From an uncultured Selenomonadales bacterium (GTDB lineage Bacteria; Bacillota; Negativicutes; Selenomonadales; Selenomonadaceae): a stretch of DNA of 16,826 bases. Shown piece after piece: positions 1-8,381 of the stretch. A program made the position numbers and the translations under genes. The notes under the pieces were generated by a model. The model ran no database searches and had not been told where the DNA came from. It was given only the letters and a program-made list of their open reading frames with translations. The stretch spans positions 1 to 16,826 of the forward strand of contig CALGGV010000234.1 in assembly GCA_937915725.1 (NCBI GenBank). Direction: 5' to 3'. Positions within the stretch are counted from its first letter, which is position 1. Every line of letters starts with the position of its first letter.

Positions 1-417
1 AAGTGGTACAAATGGCGTTGTGACGCCTGCGGCGCGGATTTTTTATCCTGCTCAATTTTCGTATTTAGTATAAATGATTATTCAAAATTTGGCAAGAAAA
101 AATTTTGAACGAAAATATTTTGTATTGAGTCCTGCTCCTAAAGATTTGATAAAGCTTTCAATTTTCAAATTTTTTAATACTGATTCTATTATAAAAAATT
201 TCTCTAAGTCAACAAGACGTAAAAGAACAACTTCAAAATAAAGAATCAATGATTAATAATTGTTATCTTGACAGCCGAACATAATAATGTATCATTAAGA
301 ATGTTATAAATTCTGTAGTGAAGGCGTGTTAAAATTTCTTTTTGCTCTTATACGAATATTTTGATACAAGGACAAGGTTTTTCAAATATCGCGGTTAAGT
401 ATTATGGAGGGATTTTT
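1..417. other. Left-edge stretch with no secure gene; possible zinc-ribbon remnant
   Basis: Frame 1 is open from the window edge to a TGA at 106-108 and reads WYKWRCDACGADF near its start. This resembles the second half of a CxxC zinc ribbon, as seen at the N-terminus of some transposases and in zinc-ribbon proteins. It could be the 3' end of a gene outside the window or a decayed fragment. A second frame, 74-241, would give a 55-aa basic peptide but has no SD site, so it is not called. The rest is AT-rich and holds the promoter listed at 268-295 and the leader of the next gene. Confidence 0.3.
268..295 (+). promoter_or_regulatory. Probable sigma-70-type promoter for the 556-aa gene
   Basis: A perfect TTGACA (268-273) is followed after 16 bases by TATCAT (290-295). 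It lies about 120 bases before the ATG at 418, so the transcript would have a leader of roughly 115 bases. Confidence 0.5.
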
Positions 418-2088
418 ATGATATTAAAGGTTGAAAAAGAAATAAATAAAACGCCTGATAATTATGAAACGGATTATCAAACTCAAATTTTTATGCCGTT
501 ATATTATACGAAACAGGCAAATCAACAACTTGAAAATTATGAAAGAAAAGTTTATGGCGGCGAAAACGCCCAAAAAATCTATGAATTATTGAACAAAGAA
601 ATTTCAATAGAAGATGTTTTGTGGTATCAAGCGTTTGAAGGATTTAGTTTTCTAATAAATCCAATTAACAAAAACAAAATAATATCGTCAAATATTCGCC
701 GTCTGATTTTTAAAAAATTTTTAAATGATACAATATCCGAGAAAGATTTTTCAAATCCTGACACTATAAAAAAAATGATTGAGATAATGCAGAATTGCTA
801 CAAAAATAAAAAACTGACAGAAGATTCAACAGCCTACAAAATTTATACTAATCCGCAAAGTATGCAACAAATATTAAATGGCAAAGTAGAACGTCAAACT
901 GTTATACGATTGCTTTTCGCTCTTGGCTTAACGCGTAGTGAATCGGACGAATTTTTAAAATCGATATTTATGCGGGAACTTAGTAGCGCAGTGCCGGAAG
1001 AATTGATTGTAATTTGGGCAATGGAAAAAGAAATTAAAGATTGGTCTGTTGTAATGCGATTAAAAGAAATTGCCGCTGATTATAATAAGACACTAAAGAA
1101 ATTTTCGCAGAATCAATGTAATATTCCACCCAATAATTCGTACAACAATTTATATACCCCTCAAGTATCCTTTGATAATCTGCAGAACATGAGCGAAGAA
1201 AATTTTATTGAAAATTTTTTAAAGCCATGTTGCATAAAAGCCTCCGAAAAAATTGATAGAGATGACAAACAATACAGCGCGACGGCGTTGAAATTTATGC
1301 AGGATAATTCTATTTTAAAAGAAGTTGAAGACGGGAACGCTGGAAATTTTCTTGTCGGGCAAACTATTTTTCTGGCAAGCACGATTATTCGTTACGGTAA
1401 TGAATTTCCAATTAGTAAATATTCATTTGAAAATATGGAAATAGACGGGCGAAAAGTTATGTCCGTGAATATGTACGTACGCTTTTTAAATTATTGCATT
1501 ATGGAGGCAAAAAAAGCTGATGGTGAACATACCAGTAAAATTTTTTCAATGCAAAAAGGTTATCTGCCAAAAGAAATTGCTATAAACTTTTTAAAATATT
1601 CGGCAATGCTGAAACTTCCCAAATTGCCTCACAGAATCGACAGAAATATTATTTTAATCACGGCTTTTTATTCATTCCTGCTTAAACGTTGGAGCAATAA
1701 AAATATTTCGTTTTTGTCAAAAAGTCCGCAAGATGCACATAATCTTTGGATAATTTTTTATAAATATGTTAAACCTATTCTCAGAAGAACCGGACACAAA
1801 GAAATATCAATGACATATCCGCTGGACGCGCTTTTAAGAATAGCTTTCCATTCCTTAAGCCCCCTTGAATGTTACACCAGAATTTATTGGCTGAATGTAC
1901 TTTCAAGTTTCGCTGAGGAAAAAAATCCTGCCAAAAGAAAATATCCGCCAGTTGAAAAAATAATCGATACTTTAAAAAATCTTGAAACGAGTTATGAAAA
2001 GTTATTTAAACTGAAAATTATCGACGAAGAATCCAAAAATCGTCTACAAGAATTTATTGACAAGTTCAAAGGAAAATTTAAATCTTAG
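418..2088 (+). CDS. Hypothetical 556-aa protein with an HTH-like segment
   Basis: The function is not recognised. The frame is open from a TTG at 361, but the ATG at 418 is chosen because GGAGGG (406-411) sits 6 bases before it. Around residues 141-181 there is a segment reading AYKIYTNPQSMQQILNGK, then a VERQTVIRLLFALGL stretch. It resembles the later helices of XRE-like HTH domains of the kind that read 'RxPSxxTxxxLAxALxL' and occur in signalling and conflict proteins of Firmicutes. An Asn/Pro-rich linker follows near residues 235-250, then a mostly helical, lysine-rich C-terminal half without familiar motifs. There is no signal peptide or clear membrane segment. The kinase-STAND gene starts 71 bases downstream on the same strand, so a partner role (regulator or substrate) is plausible inference. 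The HTH reading is tentative. Confidence 0.8.
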   Translation: MILKVEKEINKTPDNYETDYQTQIFMPLYYTKQANQQLENYERKVYGGENAQKIYELLNKEISIEDVLWYQAFEGFSFLINPINKNKIISSNIRRLIFKKFLNDTISEKDFSNPDTIKKMIEIMQNCYKNKKLTEDSTAYKIYTNPQSMQQILNGKVERQTVIRLLFALGLTRSESDEFLKSIFMRELSSAVPEELIVIWAMEKEIKDWSVVMRLKEIAADYNKTLKKFSQNQCNIPPNNSYNNLYTPQVSFDNLQNMSEENFIENFLKPCCIKASEKIDRDDKQYSATALKFMQDNSILKEVEDGNAGNFLVGQTIFLASTIIRYGNEFPISKYSFENMEIDGRKVMSVNMYVRFLNYCIMEAKKADGEHTSKIFSMQKGYLPKEIAINFLKYSAMLKLPKLPHRIDRNIILITAFYSFLLKRWSNKNISFLSKSPQDAHNLWIIFYKYVKPILRRTGHKEISMTYPLDALLRIAFHSLSPLECYTRIYWLNVLSSFAEEKNPAKRKYPPVEKIIDTLKNLETSYEKLFKLKIIDEESKNRLQEFIDKFKGKFKS

Positions 2089-2099
2089 GTCTAAACGCC

Positions 2100-2127
2100 T
2101 TTAAAATTTTTATCAACAAGATATAAT
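2100..2127 (+). promoter_or_regulatory. Possible promoter for the kinase-STAND gene
   Basis: A perfect TATAAT (2122-2127) is preceded after 16 bases by TTTAAA (2100-2105), a 4/6 match to the -35 consensus. It lies in the 71-base gap, 32 bases before the ATG at 2160. AT richness makes chance matches likely. Confidence 0.35.
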
Positions 2128-2159
2128 CCGATTGATAAATGTTTTGGAGGCGATTTTTT

Positions 2160-5100
2160 ATGAGAGGCTTTACAGATAATCGAATTCCGCTAGAATCACA
2201 AACTTTAATTAGTATCAGAAATATTTCAAATGGCGTTGTCGAAAATTGCAAGATAGAAAAAGTTCAAGGCAAAGGTGGCAGTTGCATTGTTTATCGAGCA
2301 ATTATTTACATAGACGACGAACCGGTACGCCCGATTTTGTTGAAGGAGTTTTATCCTAACATAGAGGAATTAACTCCATATTTTAGCAGAGACAACGATA
2401 CACACGCTTTGAAATTTAACGCGCCGGAAAAATTTTCAATTATCTTTAAAAAAGAGCGCGAAAATTTTTTGGAAATTTGCAGAAGGCAACAAAATTTTTA
2501 TTTGCAAAATGCTCGGCAAAATGCAGATACGCTGGTAGACATTGAAGGCTTTTATTATCTGGGCGATACCTATTATTTAAAAACGCGCAGCGTCAGCGGT
2601 TGCAGTTGGGATAAAATCAACGATTCAGAAGAAACGCTCTATCAGCTTGTAAAAACTACAATTTCACTTTTGCACGAGCTTAAACTTCTTCATGCCAATA
2701 GCTTGATACACAATGACATCAAGCCTAGCAACGTCTACGTTTATGTTCGAGAAATGGTAACGCTGTTAGATTTTGGAAGTGTTCAGCAACTTTATGACGG
2801 CAGATTAACCGGACAAGAAATTCTCACATACAGCACTGAATATGCTTCGCCAGAATTGCGGGATACTTACGGAAAATCCGGAGTAGATTTTGAGGACAGT
2901 TGCGAATGTGTTACCGAAAAGTCAGACCTTTACTCCGTTGCAGCCGTACTCTACACAAAAATTACAGGAAAATTTGTTCCACATGACGACGACGAGGATA
3001 TTTTAAAAAAGAAACGTTCACAAACATTATCTGAAGTTTGGAAAGTTGAACGTAACGGAAGATTTAAAAATATTCCAATGCGTATCTGCAAGGAGTTAGA
3101 AAATTTTTTTGACATTATGCTTGCGATTGACCCCGACGAGAGATTCAATCTTGAAGAAATGGAGCAAAATTTAATTTCAATAAAAAATCGTACTGCCCCG
3201 CAAATTGCCTTAATCGCCAAAAGATTTAAACCTGCCAACGCCATTGATAATTTTTTGGGCAGAAAATTTGAATTGCAACAACTTCAAGAATTTTTAAAAA
3301 GCGGTAAGCAAATGATATTTATTTGCGGCATCGGCGGAATTGGGAAATCAGAATTGACATTAAAATTTTCTCAAGAAAACCAAGCAGAATATGATTTTTT
3401 CAAAGTTACTTTTAACGACACTTTTGAAAAAACAATTATAAGTTTGCAAACAGATCCGCCTTGCCCGATTATTTCAAATCCTCAAATGAATCCTACCCGC
3501 TTATACGATTGGAATTTAAATTGTTTACGCGGCTATAATGATTCTGCTGTGTTGATTATAGATAATTTCGATTTAAATTCTGAGCGAATGTTTGAGGAAA
3601 TGCACAGTGAAACTTACAAAGAATTAAAGCGGCTTAAATTGAAAATTGTATTTACCTGCCGTGAATTTCCGCCAATAGAGGAAAGTTGCATAAAAATTGG
3701 CGCACTTTCTGACGTCGAACTTTTGGAATTGATACGCACTTATTATAACGGAGTAGACACTGAAGGAAACCTGCAAAAATTAATTCAAATTGCTGAAAAA
3801 AATACCTTGCTTGTTGAGCAAATGGCAAGAATGCTGAAAACCAGTTTAGGAGAAATGACTCCCGCAAAACTCGTTGAACAAATGAATCAAGGCGCAGCGG
3901 CTAATGGCGATATTTACGAAAAATTAAAAAGTCTTTTCAATATTTCAAGGTTACGCAGAAGAGCAAAAAAAATTATGGCAGAAACGGTTCTATTTCCCCA
4001 ATACGGATTAAATGCAACTACTTTTCTGCGTTGCCATGATGAAGACGACATAGACAAGATAAAAATTCTTGAAATGAGCGGCTGGATAAAACATACGCCA
4101 GATAATTTTCTTGTTGTCCACCCGTTGATTGACCAAATTTGCCAAAATGAATTGTTGCAAGATTTTCAAGACGAATGCGAAAATTTTGTACAGAAATATT
4201 ACTCGGAATTTGATAATTTGTCTGCTGAAGAACGCGGGCAACAATGGTATCAGCGTTTAGTTATTGCGGCGAACGCGGCAGATTTTCTTAAAGATATTGA
4301 AGGCGCACATTCAAAAAAAGCCGGCGAATTGTGCTTTAACGAAGAATGGTATGCTGATTCATTGAGATTTTTGGAAAAACATTGGGAAAAATATTCTGCG
4401 CTAAATCCTGACTTAGAACCAATGGTAGCGGCAGAATCCTTGTTATTTATATCGCTTACTGCCCAATTAGCCTTTGATTTTAATGCAGGACTTTTTTATG
4501 CCAATAAGGCTTTAAACTATGCTGAAATTGCGTTTGGGGAAGATAATCCGCAATTATGGAGATGGAAAATACAGATAATTTGTTGCCAAATTGCCTTCAA
4601 TGATTGGGAAGGTGCATTGGATAATTGGATTGAAATTATGAATTTATTTGAGAAATATAATTTTGATGATTCAATGGCAAAAGTAACTTTGTTTGGATTA
4701 TTTATTAGTATTTTTCAAAATATTATTGTAAATGTCAATATTTGTGGTAATTCCCAATTAATCTTTGAAAAAATTGAACACAAATATGAAAAAATTTTTA
4801 ATTCCATTTTGAAAAAACTTTTTGATTTTATGTCTGGCGATAACCTCAACTGGCAAAATGTGATTTCCGCATTGCCGGGATTTTTTTCATTAATGGCACA
4901 ATTTTTACTTCTGAAAGGTGAATATGAAAAAGTTTTAGAGATTCACGATATGCTTTCTTACGCGTACAACAATAAAATTTTTGAAAATGACATCGGACAA
5001 AATTTAATAATGTTACAAAATAATAATTATAAGGCAATGTCACTTACAATGTTGGGACGATTTGAAGAAGCAAAGGCACTATTGGATAAAGTATTAAAAA

Positions 5101-5327
5101 TTGCTGAAAATAAACTCGGCACTAAACATATTATAACTATAAGTATTTACGATGCATTTGCGCGATATTTTCAAAAATTGGGCGACTTTCGGCAAGCAAT
5201 TTTGTGGTGTGATAAAGCTCTTGAAAATGTTGAATTTTTGGACGAAGAAAATTTAATGATAAAAATTTTGAAAGACTTGAAAAAAGAATTGAATTCCGCG
5301 TTGCAGGAGAATCAAAAAGGTTTTTAG
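2160..5327 (+). CDS. Protein kinase-STAND NTPase-TPR fusion protein
   Basis: Predicted 1055-aa cytoplasmic signalling protein with three parts. Residues about 30-340 form a Ser/Thr-type kinase: glycine loop GKGGSCIVY near 37-45, lysine in ILLKEFYP (K62), catalytic HNDIKPSN (184-191, D186), DFG (204-206), an ASPE motif (229-232), KSDLYS (D256) and a late DPDERF. Thus all key catalytic residues are present, with HND replacing the usual HRD. Residues about 363-720 form a STAND/NB-ARC-like NTPase: an entry motif FLGRKFEL, Walker A GIGGIGKS (390-397) and Walker B AVLIIDNFD (463-471). The C-terminal third (about 730-1055) is helical and TPR-like, for example near LTMLGRFEEAKALLDKVL. The ATG at 2160 is chosen over one at 2139 because GGAGG (2146-2150) lies 9 bases before it. 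In known STAND proteins the repeats sense a ligand and the NTPase oligomerises. Here that would activate the kinase, which is inference. Confidence 0.9.
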   Translation: MRGFTDNRIPLESQTLISIRNISNGVVENCKIEKVQGKGGSCIVYRAIIYIDDEPVRPILLKEFYPNIEELTPYFSRDNDTHALKFNAPEKFSIIFKKERENFLEICRRQQNFYLQNARQNADTLVDIEGFYYLGDTYYLKTRSVSGCSWDKINDSEETLYQLVKTTISLLHELKLLHANSLIHNDIKPSNVYVYVREMVTLLDFGSVQQLYDGRLTGQEILTYSTEYASPELRDTYGKSGVDFEDSCECVTEKSDLYSVAAVLYTKITGKFVPHDDDEDILKKKRSQTLSEVWKVERNGRFKNIPMRICKELENFFDIMLAIDPDERFNLEEMEQNLISIKNRTAPQIALIAKRFKPANAIDNFLGRKFELQQLQEFLKSGKQMIFICGIGGIGKSELTLKFSQENQAEYDFFKVTFNDTFEKTIISLQTDPPCPIISNPQMNPTRLYDWNLNCLRGYNDSAVLIIDNFDLNSERMFEEMHSETYKELKRLKLKIVFTCREFPPIEESCIKIGALSDVELLELIRTYYNGVDTEGNLQKLIQIAEKNTLLVEQMARMLKTSLGEMTPAKLVEQMNQGAAANGDIYEKLKSLFNISRLRRRAKKIMAETVLFPQYGLNATTFLRCHDEDDIDKIKILEMSGWIKHTPDNFLVVHPLIDQICQNELLQDFQDECENFVQKYYSEFDNLSAEERGQQWYQRLVIAANAADFLKDIEGAHSKKAGELCFNEEWYADSLRFLEKHWEKYSALNPDLEPMVAAESLLFISLTAQLAFDFNAGLFYANKALNYAEIAFGEDNPQLWRWKIQIICCQIAFNDWEGALDNWIEIMNLFEKYNFDDSMAKVTLFGLFISIFQNIIVNVNICGNSQLIFEKIEHKYEKIFNSILKKLFDFMSGDNLNWQNVISALPGFFSLMAQFLLLKGEYEKVLEIHDMLSYAYNNKIFENDIGQNLIMLQNNNYKAMSLTMLGRFEEAKALLDKVLKIAENKLGTKHIITISIYDAFARYFQKLGDFRQAILWCDKALENVEFLDEENLMIKILKDLKKELNSALQENQKGF

Positions 5328-5724
5328 TTAAAACCAAATGCCAAATCCTCTTAAACGTGCGATACTTGCCTTGCAAGCAAGAAATGAGTACTTCAAAAAT
5401 TTAAATTTAAATAAGGTTTTAGGTGCAAACTCCACGACAGCGGTTAAAAATTGAAGTAGCATATAATTGTCAAGTACACAAGGGGGTATTCAAAATTCAT
5501 AAGGAGGAATTTAAATGCTACGAAGGGCTTTTTGGGTTTCAAACTCAAAGAAAAAGCCAATGAGACTTTCAGTTCCAATAACGACACGGATAACATTTAC
5601 ATTAACGACTAATTTTTTTAAGACGGCAATAATTGCAAGGGGAATTTTTTAATATTTTCCTCCTGCCGATAATTTCATTTAGAATTTTTTGCGTTTACCG
5701 TTAAAATTGTTAGGAGGATTTAAG
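5328..5724. other. 397-base gap with possible promoter and a small disrupted ORF
   Basis: This gap separates the kinase gene from the downstream operon. It has an 8-base inverted repeat (TACTTCAA at 5389-5396, TTGAAGTA at 5451-5458), a perfect TATAAT at 5462-5467 without a good -35 box, and a strong SD followed by a small ORF described separately. No terminator-like GC-rich hairpin with a T-run is seen, so read-through from the kinase gene cannot be excluded. Confidence 0.5.
5515..5652 (+). CDS. Small ORF (45 aa) with strong SD, possibly frameshifted
   Basis: AAGGAGGA (5501-5508) lies 6 bases before the ATG at 5515, as good a start as any in this window. The ATG frame gives 45 aa, basic and of unconvincing composition (starts MLRRAFWVSN). 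The -1 frame, starting inside the ATG at 5517, gives 31 codons to a TAA at 5610-5612. It reads ATKGFLGFKLKEKANE and then an Asn/Asp-rich tail, which looks more like a real soluble peptide. One extra G after the ATG would join the start to that frame. It could be a broken gene, a real 45-aa peptide or a leader ORF for the operon at 5725. No family is recognised. Confidence 0.35.
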   Translation: MLRRAFWVSNSKKKPMRLSVPITTRITFTLTTNFFKTAIIARGIF

Positions 5725-6753
5725 ATGTCCAATAAAGAAACAATCAAAATGGCAGTTAATGCACTCGGCGCGAAAAAGAATACGTTTTTAAACGATATTG
5801 AAAGTTCCATTAAAAGTCATATTTCAGCAAAATCCCCGTTGGAATGCCTTACAATAAATCAACTTTACTCTTATGGCGGTGTAAAATCTACGTGGAAACC
5901 TGAAGTTTCAAAAGCGTATTTTAAACGTTTGTCTGCTTTTTTGCAAAAGAAAAAATTTGAAGGCTATAACCTTGACTCAAAGTTGACGCCGGGCGTTGTC
6001 GATTTGGTAAATAAAAAATTTAACGAATTTTATTCTTCCAATGCAGATTTATTGGTTGAACCGCTCAAGGAACAATTAATGAAAGATCAAGTTTTTGTCG
6101 AAAAATTGATTGAAACTATAATTAATTCTACAAAAGAACCGTTTCCGGCGGCAATAAAAAAACACCTTACAGAAAATTTAGTTCATATATTGCAACAAAC
6201 AATGGGTGTAAACATTGGACATGATATAGGTCACGGAATCTCGATAGTCTTGGCAAAAACTATATCTGCTACTGTTGCGCTGAACATTTCCACTTCCGTA
6301 ATGACTGCAGTACTTCATCATGTGGCTCTTGCATTAAAAGGAACTATAGCACAAGTTTTAGCGTCAACCGCTTTTAAATCTACTATCGTAGCTTTTATCA
6401 AAAAACTTTTGGCAATTAAAATTGTAGCATTTTTGGCAGCGTTTGTTTCTGCAGTGCCGGTACTTGGACCTGCAATAGCTGCGGCTCCTCTGTATGTAAT
6501 TGTAGCTCCTGTACTTGCCGGATTCATTTATTATCAAATATCAAGCTTGCCCGAAAATATGGCTGAAAGTGTCTCTGTTGCCGTAAGACAAGAATTAAGC
6601 GGCGAATTTGAAAAATTAAATACCGAAGTTACGACTCAAATTTTTGAAAGTTTTGGCAAAGATGCATTGGGAAGTTTGGTAAGTGATATTGCTGCTGAAG
6701 TTGCTAACGATTCAACTTTTAAAGATGCGCTTGATGAATTGAATAAAAAATAG
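5725..6753 (+). CDS. Hypothetical 342-aa protein with a long hydrophobic segment
   Basis: No family is recognised. The ATG at 5725 is chosen because AGGAGG (5712-5717) is 7 bases upstream; the open frame runs back to 5689 with no SD there. Residues 1-165 are polar and helical with many lysines. Residues about 173-274 are strongly hydrophobic and rich in Ala, Val and small residues, including KIVAFLAAFVSAVPVLGPAI and a stretch ending VLAGFIYY. These could form two to four membrane helices or a membrane-inserting hairpin. The last 60 residues are polar again and helical. There is no N-terminal signal peptide, so insertion would come from the internal segment, as in some pore-forming or phage-shock-like proteins; that comparison is by architecture only. 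It is the first gene of a tight operon, with the next start 16 bases after its stop. Confidence 0.8.
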   Translation: MSNKETIKMAVNALGAKKNTFLNDIESSIKSHISAKSPLECLTINQLYSYGGVKSTWKPEVSKAYFKRLSAFLQKKKFEGYNLDSKLTPGVVDLVNKKFNEFYSSNADLLVEPLKEQLMKDQVFVEKLIETIINSTKEPFPAAIKKHLTENLVHILQQTMGVNIGHDIGHGISIVLAKTISATVALNISTSVMTAVLHHVALALKGTIAQVLASTAFKSTIVAFIKKLLAIKIVAFLAAFVSAVPVLGPAIAAAPLYVIVAPVLAGFIYYQISSLPENMAESVSVAVRQELSGEFEKLNTEVTTQIFESFGKDALGSLVSDIAAEVANDSTFKDALDELNKK

Positions 6754-6769
6754 AGAAAAGAGGTTTTTT

Positions 6770-7588
6770 ATGAAAAGAAAGATTTTACATGGATTAAAAG
6801 TTGCAGATTTTATACACTCTGACGAATTGAAAAAAAAAGAAATTGCTTTGAATAATGCAAAAGTTAAAGAATTTATAAATTCAGCTACTAATCTTTGTAA
6901 AACAGCGGTAGACCCCGTGACACAAGGGACATTTGTAAAAATTAATGAAATGAGCGACCCAAATTTAATTAGAATTGTGCACGAAGTTTGCGAAATATTA
7001 GATGTTTCGCCAGTACCGGAAGTGTATCTTTGTCATTTAATGTACGTCAATATATCGCCGTACAGCTCCGACAAACCTTATCTAGTAATTCCCGATTATG
7101 TTTTAAGGTATTCTGATGAAGATATGCTGTATTACAATATTGGTAATGCTGTAACTATGATAAAAGCGGATCACGTGGAACTTACAACACTTGCCGCCTA
7201 TATGCCGGGCGGCGGGTCTATCGAATTGATAAAACTTCCATTCACTGCTTATTTGCATTGTGCTGACTCCACTTCAGACAGAGGCGGCTTGTTAGCTTGT
7301 CAATCTTTTGCAGCGTCTATAAGAAATCATTTTTGGGAATTGGGAATACCTCCCGCCGAATCTAAAAAAATGTTTACTACCGACAAGGAGGCAGAAATTT
7401 TTGTAAAAAAATACCTCGACGAACAAGAAAAAGTTCTTGAACGCTATAATGGGTTTTTTACGCAAGGTGCACGGAAATGGCAAAGAATGTCCTACTTAGA
7501 AGCACCGGCAAATAAAATGCTCCGTGAATTGTTTAATTGGTATTTGGACGAAAACGGCTATCGCGCCATAATGGCGGCGTATGATTGA
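6770..7588 (+). CDS. M48 peptidase-like protein, catalytic site lost (copy A)
   Basis: A 272-aa protein starting at ATG 6770, with AAAAGAGG ending 6 bases upstream. The layout matches M48 metallopeptidases: an N-terminal DFIHSDEL motif (13-20) corresponding to the 'HPxDxxxL' motif of this group, then PVPEVYL (81-87), PYLVIPDYVLRYSDEDML (103-120), the position of the zinc helix, and an ADSTSDR segment (165-171) matching the third-ligand ExxxD region. Where M48 enzymes have HExxH, this protein has G125-N-A-V-T129, so both zinc histidines and the catalytic glutamate are gone. The third-ligand Glu is Asp (D166). It is predicted to bind rather than cleave. No signal peptide or clear transmembrane helix is seen. 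Assignment rests on pattern alignment with the 517-aa neighbour. The next gene starts 11 bases downstream. Confidence 0.75.
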   Translation: MKRKILHGLKVADFIHSDELKKKEIALNNAKVKEFINSATNLCKTAVDPVTQGTFVKINEMSDPNLIRIVHEVCEILDVSPVPEVYLCHLMYVNISPYSSDKPYLVIPDYVLRYSDEDMLYYNIGNAVTMIKADHVELTTLAAYMPGGGSIELIKLPFTAYLHCADSTSDRGGLLACQSFAASIRNHFWELGIPPAESKKMFTTDKEAEIFVKKYLDEQEKVLERYNGFFTQGARKWQRMSYLEAPANKMLRELFNWYLDENGYRAIMAAYD

Positions 7589-7599
7589 AGGTGTGCTTT

Positions 7600-8379
7600 A
7601 TGTGCGTTTATAAAATTGAAGATTTTCAGCATCCAAGAGACAGTAAACTTGCAAAAGATATTCTTTCAAGTAATACAGCCGCTAAAGCTTTGAAAGAAAT
7701 TCACGAAACTAATATTGAGGACGCGTATATATATCTTTATCAATCGTCCTGTCCGCAGTTGACGGAAAAAACTTTTCCAAAATTATTTAATTTGTTAGAT
7801 AAAGCCTGCCAAATGTTCGGTCTTGAAAAAATTCCAAAAGTCTACGTAACACGCGATTACCGCGAAACTGTTTCTGTACGCGGAATGAATGAACCGTTTT
7901 TAGTTTTCTCTTCAGAATATTTGAGAAAACTTGATGATGAAACGCTTTTTGGAATTTTAGCCGGACAAGTTGCAGCAATTCGTTGCAATCACCATACGAT
8001 TTTATGTATTACATGGGGAATTGATTTTGCCGCCGGCTTTATTCCATACAGTGACTGGGCTACAGATCCAATGATTAATAATTGGAAACGTTGCAGATAT
8101 TTTACTTACGATCGAGCTTTTTGTCTTGCAACTAAAAATCGTGAATTGTCACTTCGTCAAGTACTGATCAATGTTGTGCCTCAAAATATTTTAGATAGAA
8201 TGAAAACCGGTTCCGTGCAAGACGCCTACATTAATCAAGCAAAAAATTTTTTGAGTACAATGAGTACTAGTAAAACTCAAGCTTTTATAAAAAAGGCACT
8301 CTCTGCATATTCATATAAAATTTGGCTTCCTGAACGTTACGAAGAAATTAATAAATTTTTCGACGAAAGGGGATTCTGA
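7600..8379 (+). CDS. M48 peptidase-like protein, catalytic site lost (copy B)
   Basis: A 259-aa protein. The ATG at 7600 is preferred because AAGGTG (7588-7593) lies 6 bases upstream; the open frame could start 15 bases earlier at a TTG with no SD. It parallels its neighbours: DFQHPRDSKL (8-17) near the start, TFPKLFNLLDKAC (58-70), IPKVYVTRDY (78-87), EPFLVFSSEYLRKLDDETL (98-116), then the zinc-helix position. There the sequence is G122-Q-V-A-A126, so the HExxH residues are absent. The third-ligand position is Tyr in the YFTYDRA segment (167-173). It is therefore a pseudopeptidase. The MC start and lack of a signal sequence suggest a cytoplasmic protein. Its start almost abuts copy A's stop, consistent with translational coupling. 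Its role is unknown; scaffold or ligand binding is possible. Confidence 0.75.
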   Translation: MCVYKIEDFQHPRDSKLAKDILSSNTAAKALKEIHETNIEDAYIYLYQSSCPQLTEKTFPKLFNLLDKACQMFGLEKIPKVYVTRDYRETVSVRGMNEPFLVFSSEYLRKLDDETLFGILAGQVAAIRCNHHTILCITWGIDFAAGFIPYSDWATDPMINNWKRCRYFTYDRAFCLATKNRELSLRQVLINVVPQNILDRMKTGSVQDAYINQAKNFLSTMSTSKTQAFIKKALSAYSYKIWLPERYEEINKFFDERGF

Positions 8380-8381
8380 TA

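Noticed and set aside
74..241. 55-codon ORF giving a basic peptide ending RRKRTTSK
   Set aside because: No SD site before the ATG, composition typical of translated AT-rich noncoding DNA, and no recognisable motif.
5389..5458. 8-base inverted repeat TACTTCAA/TTGAAGTA flanking 54 bases
   Set aside because: Short and AT-rich with no extension of pairing; may be an operator but chance is likely, so it is only mentioned in the gap entry.
5625..5672. Possible hairpin CGGCA...TGCCG after the small ORF
   Set aside because: Only five outer pairs are clean, the inner pairing is broken and no T-run follows.
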